64,000 nt of DNA from JBGLNJ01 sp041300525 (lineage in GTDB: Bacteria; Chloroflexota; Anaerolineae; Fen-1058), in the NCBI GenBank assembly GCA_041300525.1, contig JBGLNJ010000001.1, positions 186,001-250,000 on the forward strand, written 5' to 3'. Positions 37,837-46,788 of the stretch are shown here, in pieces. The first letter of the stretch is position 1. Each line of letters starts with the position of its first letter. The position numbers and the translations under genes are program-made. The notes beneath the pieces were generated by a model that did no database searches, had not been told where the DNA came from, and was given only the letters and a program-made list of their open reading frames with translations.

Positions 37837-40533
37837 ATGCAAACATTGCTCGGCCATCACTGGCATCATCTGCCCAACGAAGAGATCGTCACGCTCCTCG
37901 AGACGGACGCGAACAAAGGTCTGGACGTTTTCGAAATCAAACATCGCCAGGAGCGATTGGGGCTAAACGTCCTGACGCCGCGCCGGGGGGCAAGCCCGCT
38001 CGTGCGGTTCCTGCTGCAATTCAACAATCCGCTCATCTATATCTTGTTGGCTTCGGCGCTGATCACGGCTGTGCTCAAAGACCCGTTGGACGCCGGCGTC
38101 ATTTTCGGCGTCGTGTTGATTAACGCTGTGATCGGTTACATCCAGGAATCCAAGGCCGAGCAGGCGATTGCGGCGCTAGCTCAGACCATGACGACCGAAG
38201 CGACCGTGATCCGCGCCGGCAAGACGATGCGCGTGAACGCGGTTGAGCTCGTGCCGGGTGATGTGGTCGCGCTCCAGTCTGGCAACAAAGTCCCCGCCGA
38301 CTTGCGCCTGATTCGTTCGCGCGACCTGCAGGTGGCCGAGGCGGCGCTCACGGGTGAATCTGCGCCGGTCGAAAAATCGGTGGACGTGCTCCTGCCGCCT
38401 GAGACGGCGCTGGCGGATCGCCGCAACATGGCCTACGCTTCGACACTGGTGACGTACGGGCAAGCTGCGGGCATCGTCGTCGCCATCGGTGACAACACCG
38501 AAGTCGGGCGCATCTCCAAGTTGATCTCGGAAGCGCACGAGTTACAGACGCCGCTCACGCGCAACATTGCGACCTTTAGCCGAATCTTGCTCTACGCGGT
38601 GCTGGCTCTGGCGGCGGTTGCGTTCGTGGTCGGCGTGTGGCGCGGCCAACCCGTGATTGATACCCTGTATGGCGCGATTGCGCTCGCCGTTGCCATGATC
38701 CCCGAAGGGTTGCCGGCGGCACTCACGGTGACGCTGGCAATCGGCGTCTCGCGCATGGCTCGCCGGCGAGCCATCATCCGCAAGCTGCCGGCCGTCGAGA
38801 CGCTGGGCAGCACGACCGTCATCTGCTCGGACAAGACCGGCACGCTGACGCAGAATCAAATGACGGTGCAAGAGATTTACGCAGGTGCGGCCTGGTACGC
38901 TGTGACGGGCGGCGGTTATGCGCCCGAAGGTGAATTGGTCAAGCAAGGTGATGCGCCGCCCATGGCGGCGAACGCCGCGCTGGTCGAGAGCTTGAAAGCG
39001 GGCCTGTTGTGCAACGACAGCGATCTGGCGCAAGAGGAGGGCCGCTGGCAAGTTCAGGGCGACCCGACCGAAGGCGCGCTGATTGCGTCTGCATACAAAG
39101 GCGGGCTGACTGGGCTGCGCCAGGAATGCACGCGAGTGGATTCGCTGCCGTTCGAGTCGCAGCATCAATACATGGCGACGCTGCATCGCACAAAAACGGG
39201 CACGGTGTTGTATATCAAAGGCGCGGTTGAGGTCATCCTTTCTCAATCGAGTGAAGCGCTGGATGCTGCGGGACGGGGCGTGGCGCTGGATGCTAAAGTG
39301 GTTCATGCGGCGGCGGATCAGATGGCGGCCAAAGGGTTGCGTGTGCTGGCGTTCGCTCGCCGCGAGTTTCCGGCGGACAAGGCGAGCGTCTCGCACGACG
39401 ACCTGTGCTGCGAGTTGACGTTTCTGGGCTTGCAGGGAATGATTGACCCACCTCGCGCCGAAGCCATCGAGGCGGTGCGCGCGTGCCAGACGGCCGGCAT
39501 CCGCGTCAAGATGATCACAGGCGATCATGCACTCACGGCAGCGGCCATCGCACAACAGGTCGGCCTGGATGGCTCCACCCCGCAAGCCTTGACGGGCAAA
39601 GAGCTGGCCGCACTTTCGGATGAGCAACTGATTGACGCGGCGGAACGCACATCGGTGTTTGCACGGGTCAGTCCGGAGCAAAAGTTGCGCCTGGTCGAGG
39701 CAATGCAAGCGCGCGGGCACGTGGTGGCGATGACGGGCGACGGCGTCAACGATGCGCCCGCGCTCAAGCAGGCGGACATTGGCGTGGCGATGGGTATCAC
39801 CGGCACAGATGTCTCGAAAGAAGCCGCTGACATGGTTTTGACCGACGACAACTTTGCCACCATCGAGGCCGCCGTCGAAGAAGGGCGCGCCGTCTTTGAT
39901 AACCTGACCAAGATCATTATTTGGGCGCTGCCGACGAACCTGGGCGAAGGGCTGGTCATCCTGGCGGGTATCCTGCTCGGCACGGTGTTGCCGATTCTGC
40001 CCATCCAGATTTTGTGGATCAACATGGCGACGGTGGCGGTGCTCGGCTTAGTGCTGGCGCTCGAAGCGGGCGAGCCGGACATCATGCGTCGCCCGCCGCG
40101 CGATCCTCGAGCGCCGATCCTGACCCGGACGCTGGCGTGGCGCACCTTGCTTGTCGGCGTGCTCATCCTGATCGCGGCGTTCGGCCTGTTCGAGTTGGAA
40201 TTGCGCCTGGGATCGAGCGTGGAACTGGCCCGCACCGTCGCGGTCAACGTCGTCGTCATGGTCGAAGTGTTTTACTTGTTCAATTGCCGCTCGCTCACCC
40301 AGTCTATGTTCAAGATCGGGGCCTTGTCCAACCCCTGGCTGTTCGTGGGCGCAATCGGCATGATCGTCCTGCAACTGTTGTTCACGTACGTTCCGTTCAT
40401 GAACCAGTTGTTTTCGACGGCCCCCATCGGCCTCAAGGACTGGGGATTGATCCTCGCCGCCAGCCTGATCGGTTACCTGATCATCGAACTGGAAAAGTGG
40501 CTGCGGCGCAGATCGAGCGTTTCGGCGGTTTAG
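37837..40533 (+). CDS. P-type cation-transporting ATPase (P2-like; likely Mn2+/Ca2+ exporter)
   Basis: 898 residues. N-terminal cation-ATPase domain, TGES in the actuator domain, M4 motif PEGLPAAL, phosphorylated Asp332 in CSDKTGTLT, then MITGDH and the hinge MTGDGVNDAPALKQADIG. M6 reads ILWINMATVAVLGLVLALE, lacking the Asn...Asp pair of classical Ca2+ pumps. The substrate therefore differs from SERCA-type, and the riboswitch points to Mn2+. ATG follows TGAGGAGACC. The C-terminus looks natural (ELEKWLRRRSSVSAV). Past its stop lies the opposing PIG-L gene without a gap. Confidence 0.92.
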   Translation: MQTLLGHHWHHLPNEEIVTLLETDANKGLDVFEIKHRQERLGLNVLTPRRGASPLVRFLLQFNNPLIYILLASALITAVLKDPLDAGVIFGVVLINAVIGYIQESKAEQAIAALAQTMTTEATVIRAGKTMRVNAVELVPGDVVALQSGNKVPADLRLIRSRDLQVAEAALTGESAPVEKSVDVLLPPETALADRRNMAYASTLVTYGQAAGIVVAIGDNTEVGRISKLISEAHELQTPLTRNIATFSRILLYAVLALAAVAFVVGVWRGQPVIDTLYGAIALAVAMIPEGLPAALTVTLAIGVSRMARRRAIIRKLPAVETLGSTTVICSDKTGTLTQNQMTVQEIYAGAAWYAVTGGGYAPEGELVKQGDAPPMAANAALVESLKAGLLCNDSDLAQEEGRWQVQGDPTEGALIASAYKGGLTGLRQECTRVDSLPFESQHQYMATLHRTKTGTVLYIKGAVEVILSQSSEALDAAGRGVALDAKVVHAAADQMAAKGLRVLAFARREFPADKASVSHDDLCCELTFLGLQGMIDPPRAEAIEAVRACQTAGIRVKMITGDHALTAAAIAQQVGLDGSTPQALTGKELAALSDEQLIDAAERTSVFARVSPEQKLRLVEAMQARGHVVAMTGDGVNDAPALKQADIGVAMGITGTDVSKEAADMVLTDDNFATIEAAVEEGRAVFDNLTKIIIWALPTNLGEGLVILAGILLGTVLPILPIQILWINMATVAVLGLVLALEAGEPDIMRRPPRDPRAPILTRTLAWRTLLVGVLILIAAFGLFELELRLGSSVELARTVAVNVVVMVEVFYLFNCRSLTQSMFKIGALSNPWLFVGAIGMIVLQLLFTYVPFMNQLFSTAPIGLKDWGLILAASLIGYLIIELEKWLRRRSSVSAV

Positions 40534-41163
40534 TGCGTTGCGCTGCTCCAATTCCGCCGGATCCTTGATTTGGCTTTTGTGTTCCTTGAGCGCGGCGATC
40601 TTGATGTCCAGGGTAGCCGTCACATCTACCCACAGATTCGGCTCGTTCGACCCCGACATCCAGACCTCTTTGGGCGAATGTGGATTCAGGCCCTCGCCGA
40701 GCAACTCGGGAAAATACATCCGGTTGCCGGCCGCCGGAAAGACGGCATCGAGCGTCGCCGCGCCGGCCGCTCGATGATCGGCGTGGTTGATATAGGAATT
40801 CATCCGAAAGTACGTCGTCGGGTCGCCGGTTATGATGACGTCGGGCTTGAAGCGACGGATCTCGCGCACAATGTCGCGCCGCACCTCGGGCGTGTTGACC
40901 AGCTCACCGTCGTGATTGTTCAGGAACACCACATCCTTTACGCCAAGGATGGCCGCCGCCGCGCGCTGCTCTGCCTGCCGGTCGGCGCACAACATCTCGG
41001 GCGTGACGTCGGGGCGGTCGCCGCCCTTGTCGCCGCACGTGAGCAAGACGTAGCGGATTTCTTGGCCCTCTCGCGCCCACTTGGCCAAGGTCCCGCCGCA
41101 GGAAAATTCCGGATCGTCGGGGTGCGCCATCACCAACAGAACTCGCCGAGTTTCAGCGTCCAT
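40534..41163 (-). CDS. PIG-L (LmbE-like) zinc deacetylase, 3' end lost
   Basis: Zinc site AHPDDPEFSCGGT plus the later NHADHRAAG His are those of PIG-L N-deacetylases, such as MshB/BshB or GlcNAc-PI deacetylase. ATG 41163 follows AATGGAG. Family-like sequence stops at KDPAELEQR (about 40546), some 25-35 residues short of a normal end. The frame has no stop there and would continue antisense through the ATPase gene to 40048, adding about 165 residues of shadow sequence. The end given here is where homology ends, not a stop codon. Catalytic residues are all present, so activity may survive with an odd tail. Confidence 0.8.
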
Positions 41164-41191
41164 TGCTTTGTCTCCATTGCCAAGGGTGTCA

Positions 41192-42571
41192 TCACGCGGG
41201 CAATTTTTTGCCCGGATTCATAATCCCTTTCGGATCGAACAGTTTTTTGACCGCCTGCATCCACACCAGCGCCATCGGGTCGAGGGCCGAGGCGATGTGA
41301 TCGCGCTTGAAAATGCCGATGCCATGCTCGCCAGTGAGCGTGCCGCCCAACGACACCGCCGCATCGAAAATCTCTCCGGCGGCCTTTTCCACGCGCTTCA
41401 TCTGCGCGGCGTCACGCCGGTCAAACAGCAGCGTGGGGTGCAAGTTGCCATCGCCGATGTGACCGTACACCACCACCGGCACGTCGTTGACGCGGGAAAT
41501 AATTTGCAGACGCGCGACCATCTTGGGAATCTGGCTGCGCGGCACGGCAATGTCTTCGCCCAGCTTGTTGCGCGCCAGCCGCGCAATCGCCGGGCTCACG
41601 TTGCGCCGCGCCTCCCACAGCGACTCGGACTCGTCCGCCGTCTGCGCGTGGCGCACCTCGCGCGCGCCCGATTTCTTGAGGATTTCGGCGGCGAGGGCGA
41701 TCTCTCGCTTCACCGACTCTGTGTCGCCATCCACCGCCAGCAGCAGCAGCGCCTCGACGTCCGTGGGCAGTCCCAGCGGCTTGAAATCCTCGACGGCGCG
41801 CAACGTGCCCTGATCTATCAGCTCGGTCACGAGCGGCACGACGCCGGCTTGCAAGATATTCCCCACCGCCTGGCACGCATCGGCCAGCTTGGGAAAAGCC
41901 GCCAGTGCCGTCAACTGCGCAGCAGGCTTGGGGATCAGCCGCACCGTGATTTCTGTGACGACGCCCAGCGTCCCTTCGGAGCCGACAAAGAGTTGCTGGA
42001 AATTATACCCTGCCACGTCCTTGATCGTCCGTCCGCCGACGCGCATGACGTAACCGCCGGCCAACACGATTTCCAGGCCCAACACGTAATCCGCCGTGAC
42101 GCCGTACTTGAGACATCTTGGGCCGCCGGCGTTGGTCGCCACGTTTCCGCCGAGCGTGCATTGATAGAGACTGGCCGGGTCGGGTGGATAGTACAGCCCC
42201 AGTTTTTCAACGGCCTTTTGCAGATCATACGTGACCACGCCGGGTTGAGCCACGGCGAGTGTATCGGCGGTGGAGATTTCGAGGATGCGATTCATCCGCG
42301 CCATGTTGAGGCAGATCGAGCCTTCGCTGGGGACGGCTGCGCCGGCGAGTCCCGTGGCCGCGCCGCGCGGCACGACGGGGATGCGCCGCGCATCCGCCAC
42401 GCGCAAGACCGCCGCCACGTGCTCCGTCGTCTGCGGGTGGACGACGACTGCCGGTCGAGTCTCGGCCCATGATCCGTCGTAGGCATACGCGGCCAAATCT
42501 TCGGGCGCAACGCTCAACCGACCGCCGCCGCCCACGGCCTCGCGCAGGTCAGCCAAGACAGTGCTATCCAT
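41192..42571 (-). CDS. glcD: FAD-linked 2-hydroxyacid oxidase, GlcD subunit
   Basis: 459 residues. FAD-binding type 4 domain (VVVHPQTTEHVAAVLRVA, RGAATGLAGAAVP, the GGNVATNAGGPRCLKYG loop) and the oxidase C-terminal domain (VVVYGHIGDGNLHP, LTGEHGIGIFKRD). It oxidises glycolate or D-lactate and passes electrons to GlcF. ATG 42569-42571 is chosen for GGAGG 8 nt upstream. glcF is on the same strand 2.4 kb away, separated by dus and ricT, an unusual split of this pair. Confidence 0.92.
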   Translation of the reverse strand: MDSTVLADLREAVGGGGRLSVAPEDLAAYAYDGSWAETRPAVVVHPQTTEHVAAVLRVADARRIPVVPRGAATGLAGAAVPSEGSICLNMARMNRILEISTADTLAVAQPGVVTYDLQKAVEKLGLYYPPDPASLYQCTLGGNVATNAGGPRCLKYGVTADYVLGLEIVLAGGYVMRVGGRTIKDVAGYNFQQLFVGSEGTLGVVTEITVRLIPKPAAQLTALAAFPKLADACQAVGNILQAGVVPLVTELIDQGTLRAVEDFKPLGLPTDVEALLLLAVDGDTESVKREIALAAEILKKSGAREVRHAQTADESESLWEARRNVSPAIARLARNKLGEDIAVPRSQIPKMVARLQIISRVNDVPVVVYGHIGDGNLHPTLLFDRRDAAQMKRVEKAAGEIFDAAVSLGGTLTGEHGIGIFKRDHIASALDPMALVWMQAVKKLFDPKGIMNPGKKLPA

Positions 42572-42626
42572 GCTATTTCCTCCAGAGCGATTCACCTGAC
42601 CCTTTTAACGCAGAGTACATGGCTTT

Positions 42627-42720
42627 CTCATAAAAACTGGCTGGCGATTGAAATCGCTTCTGGTGGGCCTACGGCCAGCCGAAGGCTCTTGAGGCGCGGT
42701 TTCAACCGCTGGGTTGAGCT
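42627..42720. repeat. Palindrome-rich element related to 36279-36410
   Basis: Contains GGCGATT-GAAATCGC, GGCCTACGGCC and GCGGTTTCAACCGC hairpins and the GAGGCGCGGTTTC string shared with the 132-bp element. It fills the gap between glcD and dus and holds no ORF. Confidence 0.5.
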
Positions 42721-42725
42721 TGGCA

Positions 42726-43781
42726 TTAAACCTGCGCCACATTCAAGGACTGCTCCAACTTCCAACTGCCCGGTTTTTCTTGCCACACGCCGGACTCGAA
42801 TTCGCGCACGTGCACTTCGTAAGCATCTATCGCCTGCATCACCTCCACCGCGCGAGTGCGCGTGAGCAGCAGGATGCGTAACTGCGTCACGTCCGGCGTC
42901 CCGCGCAAGTAGCGGACGGCATGCTTGCGGAACAAGACCACGCCCGTCTCTTCGCCGTAAAAGTCCACCATCGCCGTCAGGTGGCGGCGCATCATGGCCG
43001 TCTTTTCCAAAAAGGGGACCTCTTCGCGGTCGAGGCGCTGAAAAATCCAGGGATGGCCCATCGCGCCTTGCGCGATCATGACGCCGTCGCAGCCGGTCTG
43101 CCGCTTGATGCGGTCAATGTCGGCCACGCGCTTGACGTCGCCGTTGCCAATGACAGGAATCTTGACCGCTCGCTTGACCTCGGCGATGGCATTCCAATCC
43201 GCCGGGTGCGAATAGTTTTGCGTCCGCGTCCGGCCGTGAACGGCGATGAGCGACGCGCCATTGTCTTCCAGGATGCGTGCCACCTCTAAATAGTTGCGCG
43301 AGTGATCATCCCAGCCCAGGCGAATCTTGGCCGTCACCGGAACGCGCAACGCGCGTGAAAGGCGCGCAAAGATGCGGCCAATCTTGGCCGGGTCGCGCAG
43401 CAACCCCGCGCCCGCGCCTCGCCCGGACACATTGGGCGTCGAGCAGCCCAGGTTGACGTCAATAATGTCCGGCCCCCATTCTTCGATCTTTTGGCAGCTC
43501 GCCACAATCTGATCTTCATCCGCGCCGAAAATCTGGAACGTCACAGGCCGCTCGGACGGGACAAAGGCAAGCAACCGGCGCGTGCGCTTGCTCTTCCAGA
43601 TCACGCCCTCGACCGACACGAACTCGGTGTAGCTCATCGCCGAGCCGAACTCGCGGCAAATCGTCCGGTAGGGCACGTCGGAAAAGCCCGCCATCGGCGC
43701 GAGGATCACATCGCCATAGATCGGCACATCGCGGACGAAAAAAGTCGGGGTTGGAGATGCAGGTGTTTCAGACAAGTTCAT
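42726..43781 (-). CDS. dus: tRNA-dihydrouridine synthase
   Basis: 351 residues, an FMN TIM barrel. Start APMAGFSDVPYRTICREFG, catalytic cysteine region VNLGCSTPNVSGRGAG (Ser replaces the usual Pro after the Cys), VTAKIRLGW, VHGRTRTQNY, PVIGNGDVK and the FMN-phosphate motif MIAQGAMGHPW. It reduces uridine to dihydrouridine in tRNA using NADPH. A helical RNA-binding C-terminus is present. Same strand as ricT upstream, separated by a hairpin at 43819-43841. Confidence 0.92.
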   Translation of the reverse strand: MNLSETPASPTPTFFVRDVPIYGDVILAPMAGFSDVPYRTICREFGSAMSYTEFVSVEGVIWKSKRTRRLLAFVPSERPVTFQIFGADEDQIVASCQKIEEWGPDIIDVNLGCSTPNVSGRGAGAGLLRDPAKIGRIFARLSRALRVPVTAKIRLGWDDHSRNYLEVARILEDNGASLIAVHGRTRTQNYSHPADWNAIAEVKRAVKIPVIGNGDVKRVADIDRIKRQTGCDGVMIAQGAMGHPWIFQRLDREEVPFLEKTAMMRRHLTAMVDFYGEETGVVLFRKHAVRYLRGTPDVTQLRILLLTRTRAVEVMQAIDAYEVHVREFESGVWQEKPGSWKLEQSLNVAQV

Positions 43782-43818
43782 CGCAACGTTCGCACATTTC
43801 CGGTTCGTTCGTAGAGCC

Positions 43819-43841
43819 TTGCGAAGGGTTCACCTTCGCAA
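43819..43841. repeat. Hairpin between ricT and dus
   Basis: TTGCGAAGG (43819-43827), 5-nt loop, CCTTCGCAA (43833-43841), with outer GTAGA/TCTAC pairing. No long T-run, so it may be a repeat or mRNA processing site rather than a terminator. Confidence 0.55.
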
Positions 43842-43864
43842 AGTTCTACGTTACGACGAACGCC

Positions 43865-44998
43865 TTATGCTTTTCCGCGTGGACGCTTGTTGCGCGGCGG
43901 CGCGGGGCGGTCGCCTGGCGGGCCGTTCGAGGCCGGCTTGTCTGCCGGACGATCGGGGCGGCGATTAGGACGGCGACTGGAGCGGCGGTCAGACTGCTCG
44001 CGGCGCGCGGGACGTTCGCGCCGCTGCTCTGCGCTGGGCGGCGTAGCGGCGCTTGCGCCAGCCTCTTGCGCCTTGGGCTTGTGCAGCCCGCAGGTACACT
44101 TGTCGCCGCCGGGGCACGGCTCGGCGGCCCGCTTCTGAAGCGCCTCCCATTCTTCCAGCGGCACAATCTGGTCGTGGTGGACCTCGAATCGCTGCTCGCC
44201 CACCTGCACCCACACGGAATCTTTTAACGGCACAATATCCACTACCGTGCCTTTGCCGTGCGGCGTGCCGATCTCTTTGTTGCGCGAGGGCAAAGCTTTG
44301 CGGGCCGTGACGTACTGCTCGTATTCATACACCAGGCAGCAGCGCAACCGTCCGCACATGCCGGTGATCTCTTGCGGGTTCAGGCTGATGCCCTGTTCCT
44401 TCGCCATCTTGATCGAGACCGGGCTGAACTCGGTGAGGAAGCGTGAGCAGCAGCGCACCTCGCCGCACGCGCCCAACCCCTCGATCAGCTTGGCGACGTC
44501 GCGCGGGCCAATGAGCCTCATCTCGACGCGAGCGCGAAACGACTTGCTGACCTCTTGCCGCAAGTCTTTGGTCTCGATTTTTTCTTCCGAATCCGAGCTA
44601 TACAAAAAAGTCAGCCGAGTGCCGTCAAAGCTGTACTCCGCCTTGACGATCTTGATCGGCAAGCCCAAGACCTTGTTCGCCTCGCGGCAAATGGTCAACG
44701 ACTCCAGCTCTCGGCCTTCCCAATATTTGCGAACCGCCAGATCGCGCCCGGTGGCGCGGCGCTCGATCGGCTTGAGCGGCCCCTCGACCGGAGGTTTGGT
44801 TCCCAGCGGTTCCACCGAAGCGACCTCGCCCATCTGGCGGCCGCGCGACGTTTCGACGATGACATAGTCGCCCACCCTCAACCCGGGTTGGGCCGATGCG
44901 TCAAAGTGATACACTTTGCCGACGCGTTGAAAGCGGACGCCGGCGATCCGCCTGACCGTTTCATTTGCTTGAGCGACATTTGCCGCGGCAGTATCCAT
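43865..44998 (-). CDS. ricT: PSP1-domain protein RicT (YaaT)
   Basis: 377 residues. PSP1 core: VRFQRVGKVYHFD start, IGPRDVAKLIEGLGACG and the Cys-rich CGRLRCCLVYE. Upstream is CGEVRCCSRFL; in Bacillus these Cys help hold Fe-S clusters in the RicAFT complex, which controls RNase Y and development. The last 110 residues are an Arg/Pro-rich disordered tail after PCPGGDKCTCG, possibly RNA-binding. ATG 44998 is preferred to a GTG at 45007 because AAGGTGA sits 5-6 nt upstream. It lies next to glcF, 19 bp apart. Confidence 0.9.
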   Translation of the reverse strand: MDTAAANVAQANETVRRIAGVRFQRVGKVYHFDASAQPGLRVGDYVIVETSRGRQMGEVASVEPLGTKPPVEGPLKPIERRATGRDLAVRKYWEGRELESLTICREANKVLGLPIKIVKAEYSFDGTRLTFLYSSDSEEKIETKDLRQEVSKSFRARVEMRLIGPRDVAKLIEGLGACGEVRCCSRFLTEFSPVSIKMAKEQGISLNPQEITGMCGRLRCCLVYEYEQYVTARKALPSRNKEIGTPHGKGTVVDIVPLKDSVWVQVGEQRFEVHHDQIVPLEEWEALQKRAAEPCPGGDKCTCGLHKPKAQEAGASAATPPSAEQRRERPARREQSDRRSSRRPNRRPDRPADKPASNGPPGDRPAPPRNKRPRGKA

Positions 44999-45016
44999 CG
45001 AACTCACCTTTTACCA

Positions 45017-46339
45017 TCAGCGACCGCTCGTCTTCAAACTCTCATCCAATACTTGCACCACGTGCTTGACCGCTATCTTTTGGCCGCTGCGCTTGCGGCC
45101 CCAATCCAATTGTAACAGACATCCGGGATTTGCGCTGACGACCAGTTCCGCGCCAGTGGCAGCCACATCCTCCATCTTGCGGTCGAGCAGAGCCAACGCC
45201 ATCGGCGTGTGCGTGATGTTGTAAATGCCGGCGCTGCCGCAACAGCGAACCGGGAACGAGTCCGGCAGCTCGCGCATCTCCAAGCCAGCCACACGCCTGA
45301 GCAGGTTGCGTGGCTGCTGGCGCACGCCCTGCAAGTTCGAAAGGTGGCACGGGTCGTGATAGGTGGTTCGAAGCGGCGAGTGGCGCAGTGGGAGCGCCTC
45401 CGGCCAGATCGAGTCCAGCCACTCGGTCACGTCGCGCACCTTGTCGCTGAATCGCCTGGCGCGCGCCGCCCACTGGGGATCGTCGTGCAGCCACTCGGCG
45501 TACTCTCGCAGCGCGGCGCTGCACCCGGCGCAATCGGTGACGACGACGTCTACATCGTCCAGCACTTGTTCAAACAGCGCAATATTGCGGCGAGCGAAAT
45601 CGCGCGAGAGCGCGAGCAGCGTCTGATCGTCTTGCGGAGCGCCGCAGCACGCCTGGCCGCGCGGCGTGACGACCTCACATCCGGCGCGCGTCAACACGCG
45701 CACCGTCGCGCGGCTCACATCCGGCATCGCCACGTTCATCATGCAGCCCAGGAAAAAGGCGACGCGATGGCGCCTTTCGCCCTGCGCCGGCGTGACGAGC
45801 GCAAGCTCGGTCCGAATCGGCCGGCCCATGCGCGGGGCAAGCTGAACCAGGTCGCGCAATGTTTTGCCGAGGCCCGGAATCCCTCCCATCAACCACGCGC
45901 CCAACCGGTCAAGGCCCAGCGCCTGCGCGAACCGCAGCGGCGCGGAAATGATCTCGGCCCGTTCCGCGCTGATGAGCACGCGCGTCAACATGAACGTGAC
46001 CAGCCAGGGACGTGCGCGCTTTTCGGCGGCCGCCACGCGCCCGCGCACGATCAGCTCGCCGATGCGCACGCCGGGAGGGCAGACCGTGTTGCACGCGCGG
46101 CAGTCCAGACAGTGATACAGGTGCTCCTCGACGCCCGCCGTCAGGTCGAGCTGGCCGTCTTCCACCGCGCGCAGCAGGCTGAGCCTTCCACGCGGCGAAA
46201 ACGTCTCCAACTGCGTTTCCTGGTACGTGGGGCAGACTGGCAAACAGCGCCCGCAGCGGATGCAGCCCTGGAGCTCGTCATAGCTGGGAAGTTGGGAGCC
46301 AAAAACTTGTTGGCCGAGGACAGGATCAAAAAGGCCCAT
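45017..46339 (-). CDS. glcF: Glycolate oxidase iron-sulfur subunit GlcF
   Basis: 440 residues. Two [4Fe-4S] motifs (CIRCGRCLPVCP and CLDCRACNTVCP) are followed by two CCG domains (FFLGCMMN with GQACCGAPQ; HDPCHLSN with CCGSAGIY). It relays electrons from GlcD to the quinone pool. The operon order (glcF, ricT, dus, glcD on one strand) suggests one transcript. The ribosome site before the 46339 ATG is weak. Confidence 0.92.
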   Translation of the reverse strand: MGLFDPVLGQQVFGSQLPSYDELQGCIRCGRCLPVCPTYQETQLETFSPRGRLSLLRAVEDGQLDLTAGVEEHLYHCLDCRACNTVCPPGVRIGELIVRGRVAAAEKRARPWLVTFMLTRVLISAERAEIISAPLRFAQALGLDRLGAWLMGGIPGLGKTLRDLVQLAPRMGRPIRTELALVTPAQGERRHRVAFFLGCMMNVAMPDVSRATVRVLTRAGCEVVTPRGQACCGAPQDDQTLLALSRDFARRNIALFEQVLDDVDVVVTDCAGCSAALREYAEWLHDDPQWAARARRFSDKVRDVTEWLDSIWPEALPLRHSPLRTTYHDPCHLSNLQGVRQQPRNLLRRVAGLEMRELPDSFPVRCCGSAGIYNITHTPMALALLDRKMEDVAATGAELVVSANPGCLLQLDWGRKRSGQKIAVKHVVQVLDESLKTSGR

Positions 46340-46404
46340 GGTGGATATCCGAGTTAGGAATGTCCAGTGTCGAATAGCGAGTCGGGAGTGTCGGATTGCC
46401 TGCC

Positions 46405-46641
46405 CTATGCTGCCACGGGCAACTTTTCACTCAAGATCAAGTTGGAAATGGGCAAAGCCAAGACTTCCAAGCGCGATAGGTCAATAAAGACACTGGCATC
46501 CTCGATCTCGATGCCGATGGCTCGATTTCGTTCGTCAAAGTCAAGCACAACGCCAGATGAGGCTTGTTCAGACTCGGTGCTTATACCCTCGGCAAGTTTG
46601 ATGTAGAGCATATCCGTGTCTGGATAGTATTGAAAAGTCAT
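46405..46641 (-). CDS. DUF2283-type small protein
   Basis: 78 residues: FQYYPDTDMLYIKLAEG at the start and VVLDFDERNRAIGIEIEDAS in the centre are the family hallmarks. Its function is unknown; family members often sit beside DUF4258 proteins, but none is present. It lies alone between glcF and mrp. Confidence 0.82.
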   Translation of the reverse strand: MTFQYYPDTDMLYIKLAEGISTESEQASSGVVLDFDERNRAIGIEIEDASVFIDLSRLEVLALPISNLILSEKLPVAA

Positions 46642-46730
46642 GCTTCCATCTCCTCAGGGTCTAGAGCCGCGGTCTGGAAAAACATTATGCGTTGTTTTCA
46701 TTTGCTATCGAATTCTACCACAAAGGCACA

Positions 46731-46759
46731 AAAGGCGCAGAGGATTACTCTGCGCCTTT
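46731..46759 (-). terminator. Terminator downstream of mrp
   Basis: AAAGGCGCAGAG (46731-46742), 5-nt loop, CTCTGCGCCTTT (46748-46759). Perfect 12-bp arms, with T-rich sequence following on the minus strand. Confidence 0.7.
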
Positions 46760-46788
46760 GCCTTTCGTCATTCGATACTCGACACTCG

